NCBI GenBank assembly: GCA_947456625.1
Contig: CANGQJ010000001.1
Location: forward strand, 124,001-188,000
Source: Bacteroidota bacterium
GTDB lineage: Bacteria; Bacteroidota; Bacteroidia; Chitinophagales; Chitinophagaceae
DNA length: 64,000 nucleotides
Direction of reading: 5' to 3'
The translations under genes and the position numbers were made by a program. Below are positions 37,135 to 45,702 of this stretch, piece by piece. Numbering within the stretch: position 1 is the first letter of the stretch; every line of letters starts with the position of its first letter. The notes under the pieces were generated by a model. That model was given only the letters and a program-made list of their open reading frames with translations, did no database searches and was not told where the DNA came from.

Positions 37135-37509
37135 ATGGGTCGCAAACAAATTACGCCAATACTTATACTTTTTATTTTAACCAATATCATTTTAATTGGC
37201 TGTGACTTTTACTTTCTTGGAGATACTAATTTTAAGTTTGAGTTTATTATGGGGGTAAATTTGATGCTCTTTATAATGTCTTTATTTAACTTTTTTAGAC
37301 TCTATAAATTAGATGCTACTAATCCAAATGCCATGGTAAGATCGGTGATGGTTGGCACTTTGTTAAAAATGCTAGTTTTTGCCGGTGCAGCACTAACTTA
37401 TGCAACACAAAAAAAGGCGCCAGTTGGGATACCCACATTGGTCACAAGTATGGCACTTTATTTAGTGTATACCTGGCTTGAAATTCAATGGACTCAAAAA
37501 AAGAGCTAG
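37135..37509 (+). CDS. Four-helix membrane protein, AtpI-like
   Basis: A 124-residue protein with four hydrophobic segments (about 8-27, 37-55, 68-88 and 95-113). In Bacteroidota similar small proteins lie between atpZ and atpB in ATP synthase operons. Here it follows the AtpZ-like gene by 14 bases but is itself followed by a SprT-like gene, not atpB. I cannot assign a function beyond this resemblance. Confidence 0.55.
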   Translation: MGRKQITPILILFILTNIILIGCDFYFLGDTNFKFEFIMGVNLMLFIMSLFNFFRLYKLDATNPNAMVRSVMVGTLLKMLVFAGAALTYATQKKAPVGIPTLVTSMALYLVYTWLEIQWTQKKS

Positions 37510-37518
37510 TCTTTATTT

Positions 37519-38145
37519 ATGGCTAAAGTTGAACATCCACTGGAGGCATTAAGGGCTTATTTACCAAACGGATCCTTTGAGCCAGTTGTGTCCTTAATTA
37601 ATAAATATAAAGTACACTTAACTGTTACCAAGGCTCGTAAATCGGTGTTGGGTGATTATAGACATGCGGCAATAGGAGTTAACCACAAGATTACAGTTAA
37701 TGGCAATCTAAATAAGTATGAATTTTTAATTACACTATTGCATGAACTTGCCCATTTACTTTGTTTTGAACAATATAAAAACAGGGTAGATGCGCATGGT
37801 AAAGAATGGAAAAATATTTATAGTGCATTACTAATTGAATTTATAAAATTAGAAATATTTCCTTCCGATATTCAAAAAAGTTTGCAAAAAACCTTACTTA
37901 ATCCAGCTGCTACCGCTAATGGAGAAACACCACTATTATTGGTTTTGCGTAAATACGATGTTATAAAAAAAGAAGGGCACGGCTTTGTTGCACATATACC
38001 CGAAGGCACTTTATTTGAATCCTTAAATGGGCGCATTTTTAAACGTGGTAAAAAGCGTCGTATTAGAATTGAGTGTGTAGAAGTAGCTACTGGTCATGTA
38101 TATTCTTTTAGTGCACTTACCGAAGTAAAATTGATACAAGAGTAG
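37519..38145 (+). CDS. SprT-like zinc metalloprotease-family protein
   Basis: A 208-residue protein with a SprT-like domain: the HExxH motif His75-Glu76-x2-His79 (LLHELAHLLC) and His93 in DAHGKEWK as probable third zinc ligand. The C-terminal 70 residues contain basic strands (KRGKKRRIRIE) where other SprT proteins carry a zinc ribbon, but I see no cysteine set here. No signal peptide is present. The substrate and role of bacterial SprT proteins are unclear; related eukaryotic proteins (SPRTN) repair DNA-protein crosslinks. Confidence 0.85.
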   Translation: MAKVEHPLEALRAYLPNGSFEPVVSLINKYKVHLTVTKARKSVLGDYRHAAIGVNHKITVNGNLNKYEFLITLLHELAHLLCFEQYKNRVDAHGKEWKNIYSALLIEFIKLEIFPSDIQKSLQKTLLNPAATANGETPLLLVLRKYDVIKKEGHGFVAHIPEGTLFESLNGRIFKRGKKRRIRIECVEVATGHVYSFSALTEVKLIQE

Positions 38146-38162
38146 CTTTTTTGAGAATAAAC

Positions 38163-38196
38163 AAAAAAATGCCTCGAAAATTCGAGGCATTTTTTT
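38163..38196. terminator. Terminator after the SprT-like gene
   Basis: Perfect 16-base arms (AAAAAAATGCCTCGAA and its complement) around a two-base loop. It is symmetric, with A- and T-tracts, and could stop transcription from either side of this convergent junction. Confidence 0.92.
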
Positions 38197-38212
38197 AAAA
38201 TCTTAAGAGGGG

Positions 38213-38252
38213 TTTTATTTGCATTTTATAATTTATAAAAATGCAAATAAAA
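38213..38252 (-). terminator. AT-rich terminator hairpin after sucC
   Basis: Fifteen-base perfect arms (TTTTATTTGCATTTT and its complement) enclose a ten-base loop, starting directly after the sucC stop. The stem is nearly all A-T with two G-C pairs, so its strength is uncertain. Confidence 0.6.
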
Positions 38253-38253
38253 A

Positions 38254-39465
38254 CTAAGCAACGGCTTGCTTCACTAAGTCAGCCGCTTCGCTTAATAAAA
38301 TTGCAGACTGCACTTTTAATCCACTCTCGTCAATTAATTTTTTTGCTTCCACAGCATTAGTTCCTTGTAAACGAACAATGATAGGGATATTGATATTGCC
38401 TAATTTATTAAAAGCTTCAATTACACCGGCAGCAACACGATCGCAACGAACAATACCGCCAAAGATGTTAATTAAAATTGCCTTTACATTAGGGTCTTTC
38501 ATAATGATTCTAAATCCGGCTTCAACTGTTTGTGCGTTAGCAGTACCTCCTACGTCTAAGAAGTTAGCTGGTTCACCACCACTTAACTTAATCATATCCA
38601 TAGTAGCCATTGCTAGTCCTGCACCATTTACCATACATCCTACGTTACCATCTAATTTCACGAAGTTTAAGTTAAACTCGCCTGCTTCTACTTCTGTAGG
38701 ATCTTCTTCGGTTACATCACGCATTGCTAATAAATCTGGATGACGCATTAATGCATTGTCATCTAAATTCATTTTACAATCCACTGCAATAATTTTGTCA
38801 TCAGATGTTTTGAATAATGGGTTAATCTCAAGCATTGCACAGTCTAAACCTACATATGCATTGTATAAATTAGTAACGAATTTTACGCAATTCTTTAAAG
38901 CCTCACCACTTAATCCTAAGTTAAAAGCAATTTTTCTTGCTTGGAATCCTTGTAAACCACCACCTGGGTGTACCCACTCTTTAAATATTTTTTCTGGTGT
39001 ATCATGTGCAACATCCTCAATGTTCATTCCCCCTTCGGTACTGTACATGATTACATTCATGCCTTTTGTACGATCTAATAAAATAGATAAATAATACTCT
39101 TTAGTTGGATTAGGACCATCATAATAAACGTCCTGAGCTACTAATATTTGGTTAACCACTTTACCAGCAGCACCGGTTTGAATAGTAACTAATGTTCCAC
39201 CTAAAATATTTTTAGCAAATTTTTCAATGTCTTCAGCCGATTTTCCTACGGCAACACCACGTTGGTCAGTTCCAACTATAGTTCCTTTTCCACGTCCACC
39301 AGCATGAATTTGAGCTTTAACAACTGCAAATTTGTTATTGGTGTCGGTTGCAATTTTTTGATAAGCCGCCACAGCGTCTTGTACATTTTTTACAGCTACG
39401 CCTTCTTGTACTGGTACATTGTACTTTTTAAGTAGCTCTTTTGCTTGGTATTCGTGCAGGTTCAT
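38254..39465 (-). CDS. sucC: Succinate--CoA ligase (ADP-forming), beta subunit
   Basis: A 403-residue ATP-grasp subunit of the TCA-cycle enzyme that makes ATP or GTP from succinyl-CoA. It starts MNLHEYQAKELLKKY, the family signature. AQIHAGGRGKG lies in the nucleotide-binding fold, and EINPL, GCMVNGAGLAM and INIFGGIVRCD (the last with the CoA/succinate-side loop) follow. The alpha subunit gene (sucD) is not adjacent in this window. It is a single gene with its own candidate promoter and hairpin. Confidence 0.97.
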   Translation of the reverse strand: MNLHEYQAKELLKKYNVPVQEGVAVKNVQDAVAAYQKIATDTNNKFAVVKAQIHAGGRGKGTIVGTDQRGVAVGKSAEDIEKFAKNILGGTLVTIQTGAAGKVVNQILVAQDVYYDGPNPTKEYYLSILLDRTKGMNVIMYSTEGGMNIEDVAHDTPEKIFKEWVHPGGGLQGFQARKIAFNLGLSGEALKNCVKFVTNLYNAYVGLDCAMLEINPLFKTSDDKIIAVDCKMNLDDNALMRHPDLLAMRDVTEEDPTEVEAGEFNLNFVKLDGNVGCMVNGAGLAMATMDMIKLSGGEPANFLDVGGTANAQTVEAGFRIIMKDPNVKAILINIFGGIVRCDRVAAGVIEAFNKLGNINIPIIVRLQGTNAVEAKKLIDESGLKVQSAILLSEAADLVKQAVA

Positions 39466-39481
39466 TTTAAAGAAATTTTGG

Positions 39482-39489
39482 CGAAGATA
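39482..39489 (-). promoter_or_regulatory. Candidate -7 element for sucC
   Basis: On the minus strand TATCTTCG differs from TAnnTTTG at one base and lies 16 bases before the sucC start. The same variant occurs before the small lipoprotein gene at 27155. Confidence 0.4.
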
Positions 39490-39547
39490 CTAGATAAATA
39501 GCAGATTTACAGCCTAAAAATTAATACAATACATTAAAAAATAATAT

Positions 39548-39578
39548 TTTGTTGTTTAAACATTGATTTGTAATTTTG
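39548..39578 (+). promoter_or_regulatory. Promoter for the YceI-family gene
   Basis: TTTG at 39548-39551 and TAATTTTG at 39571-39578 are 19 bases apart, an exact match to the Bacteroidota -33/-7 layout. The predicted leader is about 48 bases. Confidence 0.65.
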
Positions 39579-39632
39579 TAGTCTATCTTATTTGTAGGAA
39601 ATTTAACAAGTATTAAAACAAAACAATCCAAT

Positions 39633-40205
39633 ATGAAAAAAATCATGTTATCAGTAGTAATGCTAGCATCAGTTGCATTATTCTCATTTGCTCCAAAGGC
39701 AGCAAAAAAGGATGTTACTACTTTCACAGTAGACGCATCTAAAAGTAAAGTAGACTTCACAGGTTCTAAAACTAGTGATTTCCATACTGGTTACTTCCCT
39801 GTTAAATCTGGTTCTGTAAAAGTAGATGGTGGCAAATTAGTAGGTGGTAGCTTTGTAGTTAATGTTGCTGGTTTAAAAGTAACTGACGCTGCTGGTGAAA
39901 AATTACAAGGTCACTTGTCTTCTGCAGACTTTTTAGACATTGCTAAATTTGGAGAAGCAACTTTTACTATTACAACTGTGAACTATACAAAAGGGGATAG
40001 AGCAACTGTAACTGGAGATTTGTCTTTACATGGTATTAAAGCACCAATTACTTTTACTGCATACATTAGAAGTACAGACGCAACTAAAGGTTTCTTCGCA
40101 GAAGCTTTTTTCCCATTAGACAGAACTGTATTTGGTGTTAACTACGGAGTTGGTATGGTTGATACCGATGTTCAATTAGGGGTACACTTATATGCTAGCA
40201 AATAA
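39633..40205 (+). CDS. Exported YceI-family lipid-binding protein
   Basis: A 190-residue protein with a signal peptide at about 1-19 (LFSFA before PKAAKK). The YceI lipocalin-like barrel follows (FTVDASKSKVDFTGSKTSDFHTG, then SFVVNVAGLKV, HLSSADFLDIAKFGEATFT and LHGIKAPITF). Members bind long isoprenoid or other lipid chains in the periplasm; the ligand here is not known. It is a single gene with a good promoter and two hairpins downstream. Confidence 0.92.
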   Translation: MKKIMLSVVMLASVALFSFAPKAAKKDVTTFTVDASKSKVDFTGSKTSDFHTGYFPVKSGSVKVDGGKLVGGSFVVNVAGLKVTDAAGEKLQGHLSSADFLDIAKFGEATFTITTVNYTKGDRATVTGDLSLHGIKAPITFTAYIRSTDATKGFFAEAFFPLDRTVFGVNYGVGMVDTDVQLGVHLYASK

Positions 40206-40230
40206 TTATTAAATCAGACTTTGGCTTTTT

Positions 40231-40255
40231 AAGAATTCAAATTTTTTGAATTCTT
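40231..40255 (+). terminator. First hairpin after the YceI gene
   Basis: AAGAATTCAA (40231-40240) pairs perfectly with TTGAATTCTT (40246-40255). It has no T-run of its own and precedes a stronger terminator by one base, forming a tandem pair. Confidence 0.5.
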
Positions 40256-40293
40256 AAAAAATACCCCTAATGAAAATTTAGGGGTATTTTTTT
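40256..40293. terminator. Terminator between YceI and DinB genes
   Basis: Fifteen-base arms (AAAAAATACCCCTAA and its complement, 40256-40270 and 40278-40292) form a stem with a CCCC/GGGG core and a T-run. Convergent genes lie on both sides. Confidence 0.9.
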
Positions 40294-40344
40294 GCCTTTG
40301 GCAATGCTCTTTTTTTGAAGAGAACAAGTTATAATTTCAAAAAA

Positions 40345-40857
40345 TTAAACTCCGTAACGTTCTTTTAAAATATGTAAATGGTGTAGTGCATGGCCAAATA
40401 TGATAAAACCTAATGCATTCACCGACATTGGATTACCGCTAGCAATACCTTGACATTTTAATTGATCCTCATTAAAGGATGCAAATAATAAATTAGTGGA
40501 TTGTCTTACTACACGCCACTCGGTTAACATATCTTTCCAATTCCTATTTACTGCAGTTGCATTTTTAGCATATTCGTTTTCATCAAAACCTGCAATAGGG
40601 TTAGGCTCCTTTCTTGAAATAGCTAGTGCACGATATGCAAATATGCGTTCTGTATCTATAACGTGTTGAAACATTTGTTTAATAGTCCATTTGTCTGGGC
40701 CATATGCATAATTTGTTTTTTCTGCAGGAATAGCAGACCAGGATTCGGTAATACGCTCATGATATTGCTGAACTAAAATAGAATAATCTTTTCCACTGGT
40801 ATAGTTAATATAAGTTTGATAATAACTACCATACTCGGTCGCACTGGGTCTAGGCAT
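40345..40857 (-). CDS. DinB-family protein
   Basis: A 170-residue four-helix-bundle protein of the DinB/YfiT type. Three histidines in the usual places suggest a metal site: His in MFQHVIDTER, and two in FGHALHHLHILKERYG near the C-terminus. DinB-family members include damage-inducible proteins of unknown role and thiol transferases; which applies here cannot be read. It lies 27 bases downstream of the subtilase gene. Confidence 0.85.
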   Translation of the reverse strand: MPRPSATEYGSYYQTYINYTSGKDYSILVQQYHERITESWSAIPAEKTNYAYGPDKWTIKQMFQHVIDTERIFAYRALAISRKEPNPIAGFDENEYAKNATAVNRNWKDMLTEWRVVRQSTNLLFASFNEDQLKCQGIASGNPMSVNALGFIIFGHALHHLHILKERYGV

Positions 40858-40884
40858 TTTTAAATTTTAAATAGTTTGAGGAAT

Positions 40885-42543
40885 TTATTTTGTTTTATTT
40901 TTTTTAGTATTCACAACATTTAAATTACTGGCTAAATTAACAGCATTTGCGGCATTGACAATTCCGCCCGAAGCTGCTATTTGTGAAAGTGTTTTACTTT
41001 CTTCTTTTTGTGGAATGGGATATTCTGTATTTGTATCATTTGGTTTCCAAACGCTTTGCATAATTATTTTTTTTACGTCAGCTGCACTTAAGCTAGGAAA
41101 GTAAGAACGAATTAATGCTGCAATATGACTCACAATAGGAGCTGCCATGCTAGTGCCTTGTAAATAGCCATGATTATTTACACCAGGAATAGTTGAGTAA
41201 ATTTTATTTCCAGGGGAAAGTACGTCTACAATTGCAGGGCCAAAATTACTAAAGTCCGTTAATAGGGTTCCACTAATAAATGGGTCACTACTTGCAGCTA
41301 CGGTTAATACATTATACGCAGTATCGTTGAAATAACTGGAATAAGGATTAGGATAAACTGGTTTAACATCTAAATCATAATATTCATTACCTGCAGAGTG
41401 AATAATTAAAACATCTTTTTTAGCAGCATATCTAATAGCACTGTCTACCCAAATTTGTTCTGGTGAAAACGATTTACCAAAACTCATATTTATAATTTTT
41501 GCACCATTGTCTACTGCATATCTAATTCCTAGTGCAATGTCTTTGTCATATTCATCCCCATCGGGTACCACTCGAACTCCCATTATTTTAATTGGAGGAT
41601 ACAATTTATTGAAATCACTTGTACTGTCTAACACACTTGCCACTAAGCCAGCAACATGAGTGCCATGCTTTGCACTGGGCCCTGTGATATCGTTATTGCC
41701 ATAAAATTTATCAGCCAGGTTTTCGTAATTGTCTTTAATAATTAAAGCTCTTATATTTTCAGGGGCATCTAATTTTGCTTTTGCTAATTTTTCTTTTCCT
41801 TCTATATACTCTTTTAAATCACTTAAGACCTCTGAGTATGCTGTTTCTTTATCAATGCCAAGCATTTGAACAGTTCTTAAATAAGCTATCTTAGCTTCTA
41901 GGGCAATTCGACCAATAGGTTGAAAAGATTCTAGTGTTTGTACGGAAAAATTAGAATCATTAAGTTCTTTAATTATAATATTTCCAAGTTTTTGAATGGC
42001 ATTGGTTGCCATTTTAATGTACTGCAAATTTGAAGCATCTTCCTCGGAGAATTCAATTTCTTCAGCGGCTTGTTTCCAAATTTCAAATTGTTTTTTTTGT
42101 GTTGTAGTGAATTTGGTAGTGTCTAAATTTGCTAGTTCAAACTGCGCTTTATATTTATGGTACACTCTAGATTTTTCAGCAGCAGCTTTGTCTATATTTT
42201 TACCATCCTTTCCCCCTAAAAAATTCCAACCGTGTATGTCGTCGGTATATCCGTTGTGGTCATCATCAATACCATTGCCAGGTATTTCCTTTGTGTTTAG
42301 CCACAATTTATTTTTAATTTCTAAATTGCTAGTATCAATTCCACCATCCATAATAGCCACTATAACAGGGGATGGCTTGATATTTAATGTTGCTATTTTT
42401 TCGTAAGCTTGGTATAAACTAATTCCATGAATAGTATCCTTATTAAAGTCTTTCAAATGCCAATATTTACTAGAAATATTAGTTTGAGCAAATAGAATAA
42501 TTTGTAGTACACAAAATAAACCTGTTAATAGTATACGCTTCAT
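40885..42543 (-). CDS. Exported subtilisin-like serine protease (S8)
   Basis: A 552-residue protease. I start at the ATG at 42543, giving MKRILLTGLFCVLQIILFAQ, a clear signal peptide; the longer reading frame to 42717 would run into the ALDH gene. The triad is Asp66 (IMDGGID), His293 (KHGTHVAG) and Ser465 (QGTSMAAP), with Asn386 in the oxyanion hole. About 180 residues, mostly helical, are inserted between the Asp and His, preceded by a DDDHNGYTDD calcium-like loop. This insert is known in Bacteroidota S8 proteases. No type IX sorting domain is visible at the C-terminus. Confidence 0.92.
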   Translation of the reverse strand: MKRILLTGLFCVLQIILFAQTNISSKYWHLKDFNKDTIHGISLYQAYEKIATLNIKPSPVIVAIMDGGIDTSNLEIKNKLWLNTKEIPGNGIDDDHNGYTDDIHGWNFLGGKDGKNIDKAAAEKSRVYHKYKAQFELANLDTTKFTTTQKKQFEIWKQAAEEIEFSEEDASNLQYIKMATNAIQKLGNIIIKELNDSNFSVQTLESFQPIGRIALEAKIAYLRTVQMLGIDKETAYSEVLSDLKEYIEGKEKLAKAKLDAPENIRALIIKDNYENLADKFYGNNDITGPSAKHGTHVAGLVASVLDSTSDFNKLYPPIKIMGVRVVPDGDEYDKDIALGIRYAVDNGAKIINMSFGKSFSPEQIWVDSAIRYAAKKDVLIIHSAGNEYYDLDVKPVYPNPYSSYFNDTAYNVLTVAASSDPFISGTLLTDFSNFGPAIVDVLSPGNKIYSTIPGVNNHGYLQGTSMAAPIVSHIAALIRSYFPSLSAADVKKIIMQSVWKPNDTNTEYPIPQKEESKTLSQIAASGGIVNAANAVNLASNLNVVNTKKNKTK

Positions 42544-42547
42544 AAAA

Positions 42548-44071
42548 CTATAAATCAAATTGAATGCCTTGAGCAAGGGGTAAATGGTTACTATAATTAA
42601 TAGTATTTGTTTGACGACGCATATATGCTTTCCAAGCATCACTTCCACTTTCCCTTCCACCTCCTGTTTCTTTTTCACCACCAAATGCACCACCAATTTC
42701 GGCGCCACTGGTTCCAATATTTACATTGGCAATGCCACAGTCGCTTCCTTCTGCCGACAAGAACAACTCGGACTCGCGCATATTTAATGTCATAATAGCA
42801 GAAGACAAACCTTGTGGTACATTATTTTGTATGGCAATAGCTTCCTCTATGGTGCTATATTTCAGAATATATAAAATAGGAGCGAAGGTTTCATGTTGTA
42901 TAATTTTATAGTTAGCTTTTGCTTCTGCAATACATGGTTTAACATAACAACCACTTTCAAAACCTGTACCAGTTAAAACACCGCCTTCTACTAAGAAGTT
43001 ACCACCTTCGTTTTTACAATCTGCTATGCTTTGTAAGTATAATTTAACAGCGTCTTTGTCAATTAATGGCCCCATATGATTTTGAGCATCCAATGGATTA
43101 CCAATTTTTATTTGTTGATAGGCCTTGGTTAATTTAGCTACAAAACTATCATATACTTTTTCGTGAATAATTAAACGTCTTGTACTAGTGCACCTTTGAC
43201 CTGCTGTTCCAACGGCTCCAAAAACAGCACCAATTAAGGACATCTCTAAATCGGCATTTTCAGAAATTATGATAGCGTTGTTGCCGCCTAATTCTAAAAT
43301 TGTTTTTCCAAGACGCCCTGCAACTGCTTTGTTTAATTCCTTGCCCATTCTGGTAGAACCAGTTGCAGATACCAAAGGAATTCGCACATCATGACTCATC
43401 CATTCACCAACTTCACGTCCACCTTGAATTAAATTATTTACACCTTCTGGAACCTGGTTGTCTGCAAAAACTTTTGCCACAATATTTTGCACGGCATTGC
43501 CGCATAAAGGTGTTTTTTCGCTAGGTTTCCAAACAGTTACATTGCCACATACCCAGGCAAGTGCCGCATTCCAACTCCAAACTGCTACGGGGAAATTAAA
43601 TGCAGAAATAATTCCAACAATTCCCATGGGATGCCACTGTTCATACATACGGTGAGATGGTCTTTCACTATGCATGGTAAGCCCGTATAGTTGTCTTGAT
43701 AATCCAACTGCAAAATCACATATATCAATCATTTCTTGCACTTCGCCTAAACCTTCTTGTAAGCTTTTCCCCATTTCATAACTTACCAATTGTCCTAATG
43801 CATATTTTTCTTTTCTTAAGGCTTCCCCTAATTGTCTTACCACTTCGCCTCGTTTTGGTGCTGGCCATTTACGCCATGCTAAAAATGCATTTTGAGCTGT
43901 TGTGATGACTTGTTCATAAGCTGCCTTGTTTGTGCTGCTCACTGAGCCAATCATGTTTCCATCAACAGGTGAAAAACTTATAATTAGTTCACCTTTACTT
44001 GGGACTATATTATTGCCAGTTGAACTGCCTTCGTTTTCCTTTTGAAGCTTCAACTGCTTTAAAAATTCCAT
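42548..44071 (-). CDS. Aldehyde dehydrogenase, ALDH7-like
   Basis: A 507-residue NAD(P)-dependent aldehyde dehydrogenase with catalytic Cys294 (AGQRCTSTRR) and Glu260 (LELGGNNA). The sequence pattern GTAGQRCTSTRRLI and the FNFPVAVWSWNAALAWVCGN block place it with ALDH7, which oxidises alpha-aminoadipic semialdehyde/piperideine-6-carboxylate in lysine catabolism; other lysine genes are not adjacent. It lies between the subtilase (four-base gap) and the adenylyltransferase (two-base gap). Confidence 0.9.
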   Translation of the reverse strand: MEFLKQLKLQKENEGSSTGNNIVPSKGELIISFSPVDGNMIGSVSSTNKAAYEQVITTAQNAFLAWRKWPAPKRGEVVRQLGEALRKEKYALGQLVSYEMGKSLQEGLGEVQEMIDICDFAVGLSRQLYGLTMHSERPSHRMYEQWHPMGIVGIISAFNFPVAVWSWNAALAWVCGNVTVWKPSEKTPLCGNAVQNIVAKVFADNQVPEGVNNLIQGGREVGEWMSHDVRIPLVSATGSTRMGKELNKAVAGRLGKTILELGGNNAIIISENADLEMSLIGAVFGAVGTAGQRCTSTRRLIIHEKVYDSFVAKLTKAYQQIKIGNPLDAQNHMGPLIDKDAVKLYLQSIADCKNEGGNFLVEGGVLTGTGFESGCYVKPCIAEAKANYKIIQHETFAPILYILKYSTIEEAIAIQNNVPQGLSSAIMTLNMRESELFLSAEGSDCGIANVNIGTSGAEIGGAFGGEKETGGGRESGSDAWKAYMRRQTNTINYSNHLPLAQGIQFDL

Positions 44072-44073
44072 AA

Positions 44074-44562
44074 TTATTTTTTAATTTTTTCTATAATATT
44101 TGTCGTAGAAAATCCTTCTACAATTGGGTTGATAATTACCTTTCCGCCATTGGCAATAACTTCTTTTGCTCCTACAATAGTTTCAATGGTATAATCACCG
44201 CCCTTAACTAATACGTCAGGTAGCAAACTTTGAATTAAGGTTTGCGGCGTATCCTCATCAAATACAACAACTGCGTCTACCATTACTAAGTTTGCAATGA
44301 TTAATGCCCTGCTTTGTGTATTGTTTATTGGGCGATCTGGACCCTTCAACCTTTTAATGCTATTGTCACTATTCAGACCTACAATTAAATAATCGGCTTC
44401 CTTTGCAGCTTGTGCAATTGAAAAAATATGACCAGGGTGCAAAATGTCAAAACAGCCATTGGTAAATGATACCGTTTTGCCATTCACTTTCCAAGCACTT
44501 ATCATTGCCTTTGCCTGTGTTACATCCATTATCTTTTTTTCAATTCCTTCTACAAATCGCAT
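44074..44562 (-). CDS. rfaE2: D-glycero-beta-D-manno-heptose 1-phosphate adenylyltransferase
   Basis: A 162-residue nucleotidyltransferase corresponding to the C-terminal domain of HldE, here as a separate protein. It transfers AMP to heptose 1-phosphate on the route to ADP-heptose for lipopolysaccharide core. The HxGH motif is His42-Pro-Gly-His45 in FTNGCFDILHPGHIF, with LNSDNSIKRLKGPDRP and VKGGDYTIETI downstream. The kinase half is not adjacent. An alternative ATG lies 11 codons downstream. The gap to the upstream membrane gene is one base. Confidence 0.88.
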   Translation of the reverse strand: MRFVEGIEKKIMDVTQAKAMISAWKVNGKTVSFTNGCFDILHPGHIFSIAQAAKEADYLIVGLNSDNSIKRLKGPDRPINNTQSRALIIANLVMVDAVVVFDEDTPQTLIQSLLPDVLVKGGDYTIETIVGAKEVIANGGKVIINPIVEGFSTTNIIEKIKK

Positions 44563-44563
44563 G

Positions 44564-45544
44564 TTATTTTACTTGTTTATTAATAATAGGGAGTACAATT
44601 AAGCTCACGCCCCCTAATACAATAATGATTAAAAATTGTGCAAACCATTGAACAGTTCCGTTGGCAAGCCCCAAGGTATATTCAACCCCATTAAGTTCTA
44701 AAACCTTGGCCATTAAATAGGCATATGCGCCAATACCACCTGGTGTTATAATCATGCCAATGCTAGCATAGGCTAAGCAGCTTATTGCTGTAGCAAATGA
44801 ACTTTCGGTTCCTGATGTTCCATATAAACCAATAAAAGTTGCAGTTAAATACATAAACCAAATTCCAAAAGAATACAGAAAAAATAAATTATGTTTTTTT
44901 AATTTAGTCGCACTAATAACGCCTTCCCAAATTCCTTGAAAAATATGTTTAATACTTAATATAGTTTTCTGTAATTTTTTTCTGAATATAAAAAAAGTTA
45001 AAACTAAAACTAGCCCAACCATTACAACTGCATATATAAAATAATGATTGCTTTGGTCAGCCGCATTACTTGTAGACATGGCTTTTAATTGTTGCCATCC
45101 TGCTTCAATTACATTAAATTGTAAAACAAGGGCAAATAAAAATACAATCCCTAAACTAAGTACATCAAAAGCACGCTCGGCAACAATAGTTCCTACAATT
45201 TTTTCAGCAGGTACTTTCTCGTATTTGGATAGGATAGTGCATTTCAAAACCTCACCTAAACGGGGCACTGCTAAATTTGCCAAGTAGCCAATTAAGACTG
45301 CTAAAAAAGTATTTATTAAAGAAGGTTTATATCCTAGAGGCTCCATGATAAGTTTCCACCTTAAAGCACGAAGCAAATGGGAAAAACTTAATAAAATAAA
45401 AACCGGGAATACAATCCAATACTTGGTGGTTTTCAAAGCAGTGGTGAATTTTTCCCATTCCTGAGCTGGTATTTGGTGTAAACTCCACCAAATCAGCAAA
45501 ATGCCAATTAGGAAAAAGAAGGCAATTTTAAGGAATTTACCCAT
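44564..45544 (-). CDS. Lysylphosphatidylglycerol synthase TM-region (flippase-like) membrane protein
   Basis: A 326-residue inner-membrane protein with about eight hydrophobic segments, matching the LPG_synthase_TM/UPF0104 family. Typical elements are HLLRALRWKLIMEPLG near residues 57-72, LAVPRLGEVLKC at about 98-109 and TPGGIGAYAYLMAKV near the C-terminus. Standalone members are thought to move lipid-linked substrates; the cargo is unknown. It is the first gene of the minus-strand operon that includes rfaE2, so an envelope-lipid role is plausible. Confidence 0.85.
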   Translation of the reverse strand: MGKFLKIAFFFLIGILLIWWSLHQIPAQEWEKFTTALKTTKYWIVFPVFILLSFSHLLRALRWKLIMEPLGYKPSLINTFLAVLIGYLANLAVPRLGEVLKCTILSKYEKVPAEKIVGTIVAERAFDVLSLGIVFLFALVLQFNVIEAGWQQLKAMSTSNAADQSNHYFIYAVVMVGLVLVLTFFIFRKKLQKTILSIKHIFQGIWEGVISATKLKKHNLFFLYSFGIWFMYLTATFIGLYGTSGTESSFATAISCLAYASIGMIITPGGIGAYAYLMAKVLELNGVEYTLGLANGTVQWFAQFLIIIVLGGVSLIVLPIINKQVK

Positions 45545-45657
45545 TATCGTTAGTTTTTATAATGTCTTGCAATTTACGACCTATTGTCCTATAAATCTTG
45601 GATTTTGAGCCTATTATTTGCCCTTTTTTAGTGTTTCTTAAAGTGAACACAATTTCG

Positions 45658-45665
45658 TACCTTTG
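45658..45665 (+). promoter_or_regulatory. -7 promoter element for the GT5-like gene
   Basis: TACCTTTG matches TAnnTTTG, 37 bases before the chosen start at 45703 and downstream of the divergent operon start. It also shows that the longer upstream reading frame cannot be the real start. Confidence 0.65.
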
Positions 45666-45702
45666 CAGACTCAAAGATGGTTCTGAGTTAAACCCAATAG
45701 GA

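Noticed and set aside
41996..42406. 136-codon open frame antisense to the subtilase
   Set aside because: It lies inside the insert of a gene with a complete catalytic triad and has no support of its own.
42544..42717. Upstream extension of the subtilase reading frame
   Set aside because: It would overlap the ALDH gene by about 170 bases and hide a good signal peptide starting at 42543.
45598..45702. Upstream start for the GT5-like gene
   Set aside because: The -7 promoter element lies inside this extension, and the family N-terminus begins at 45703.
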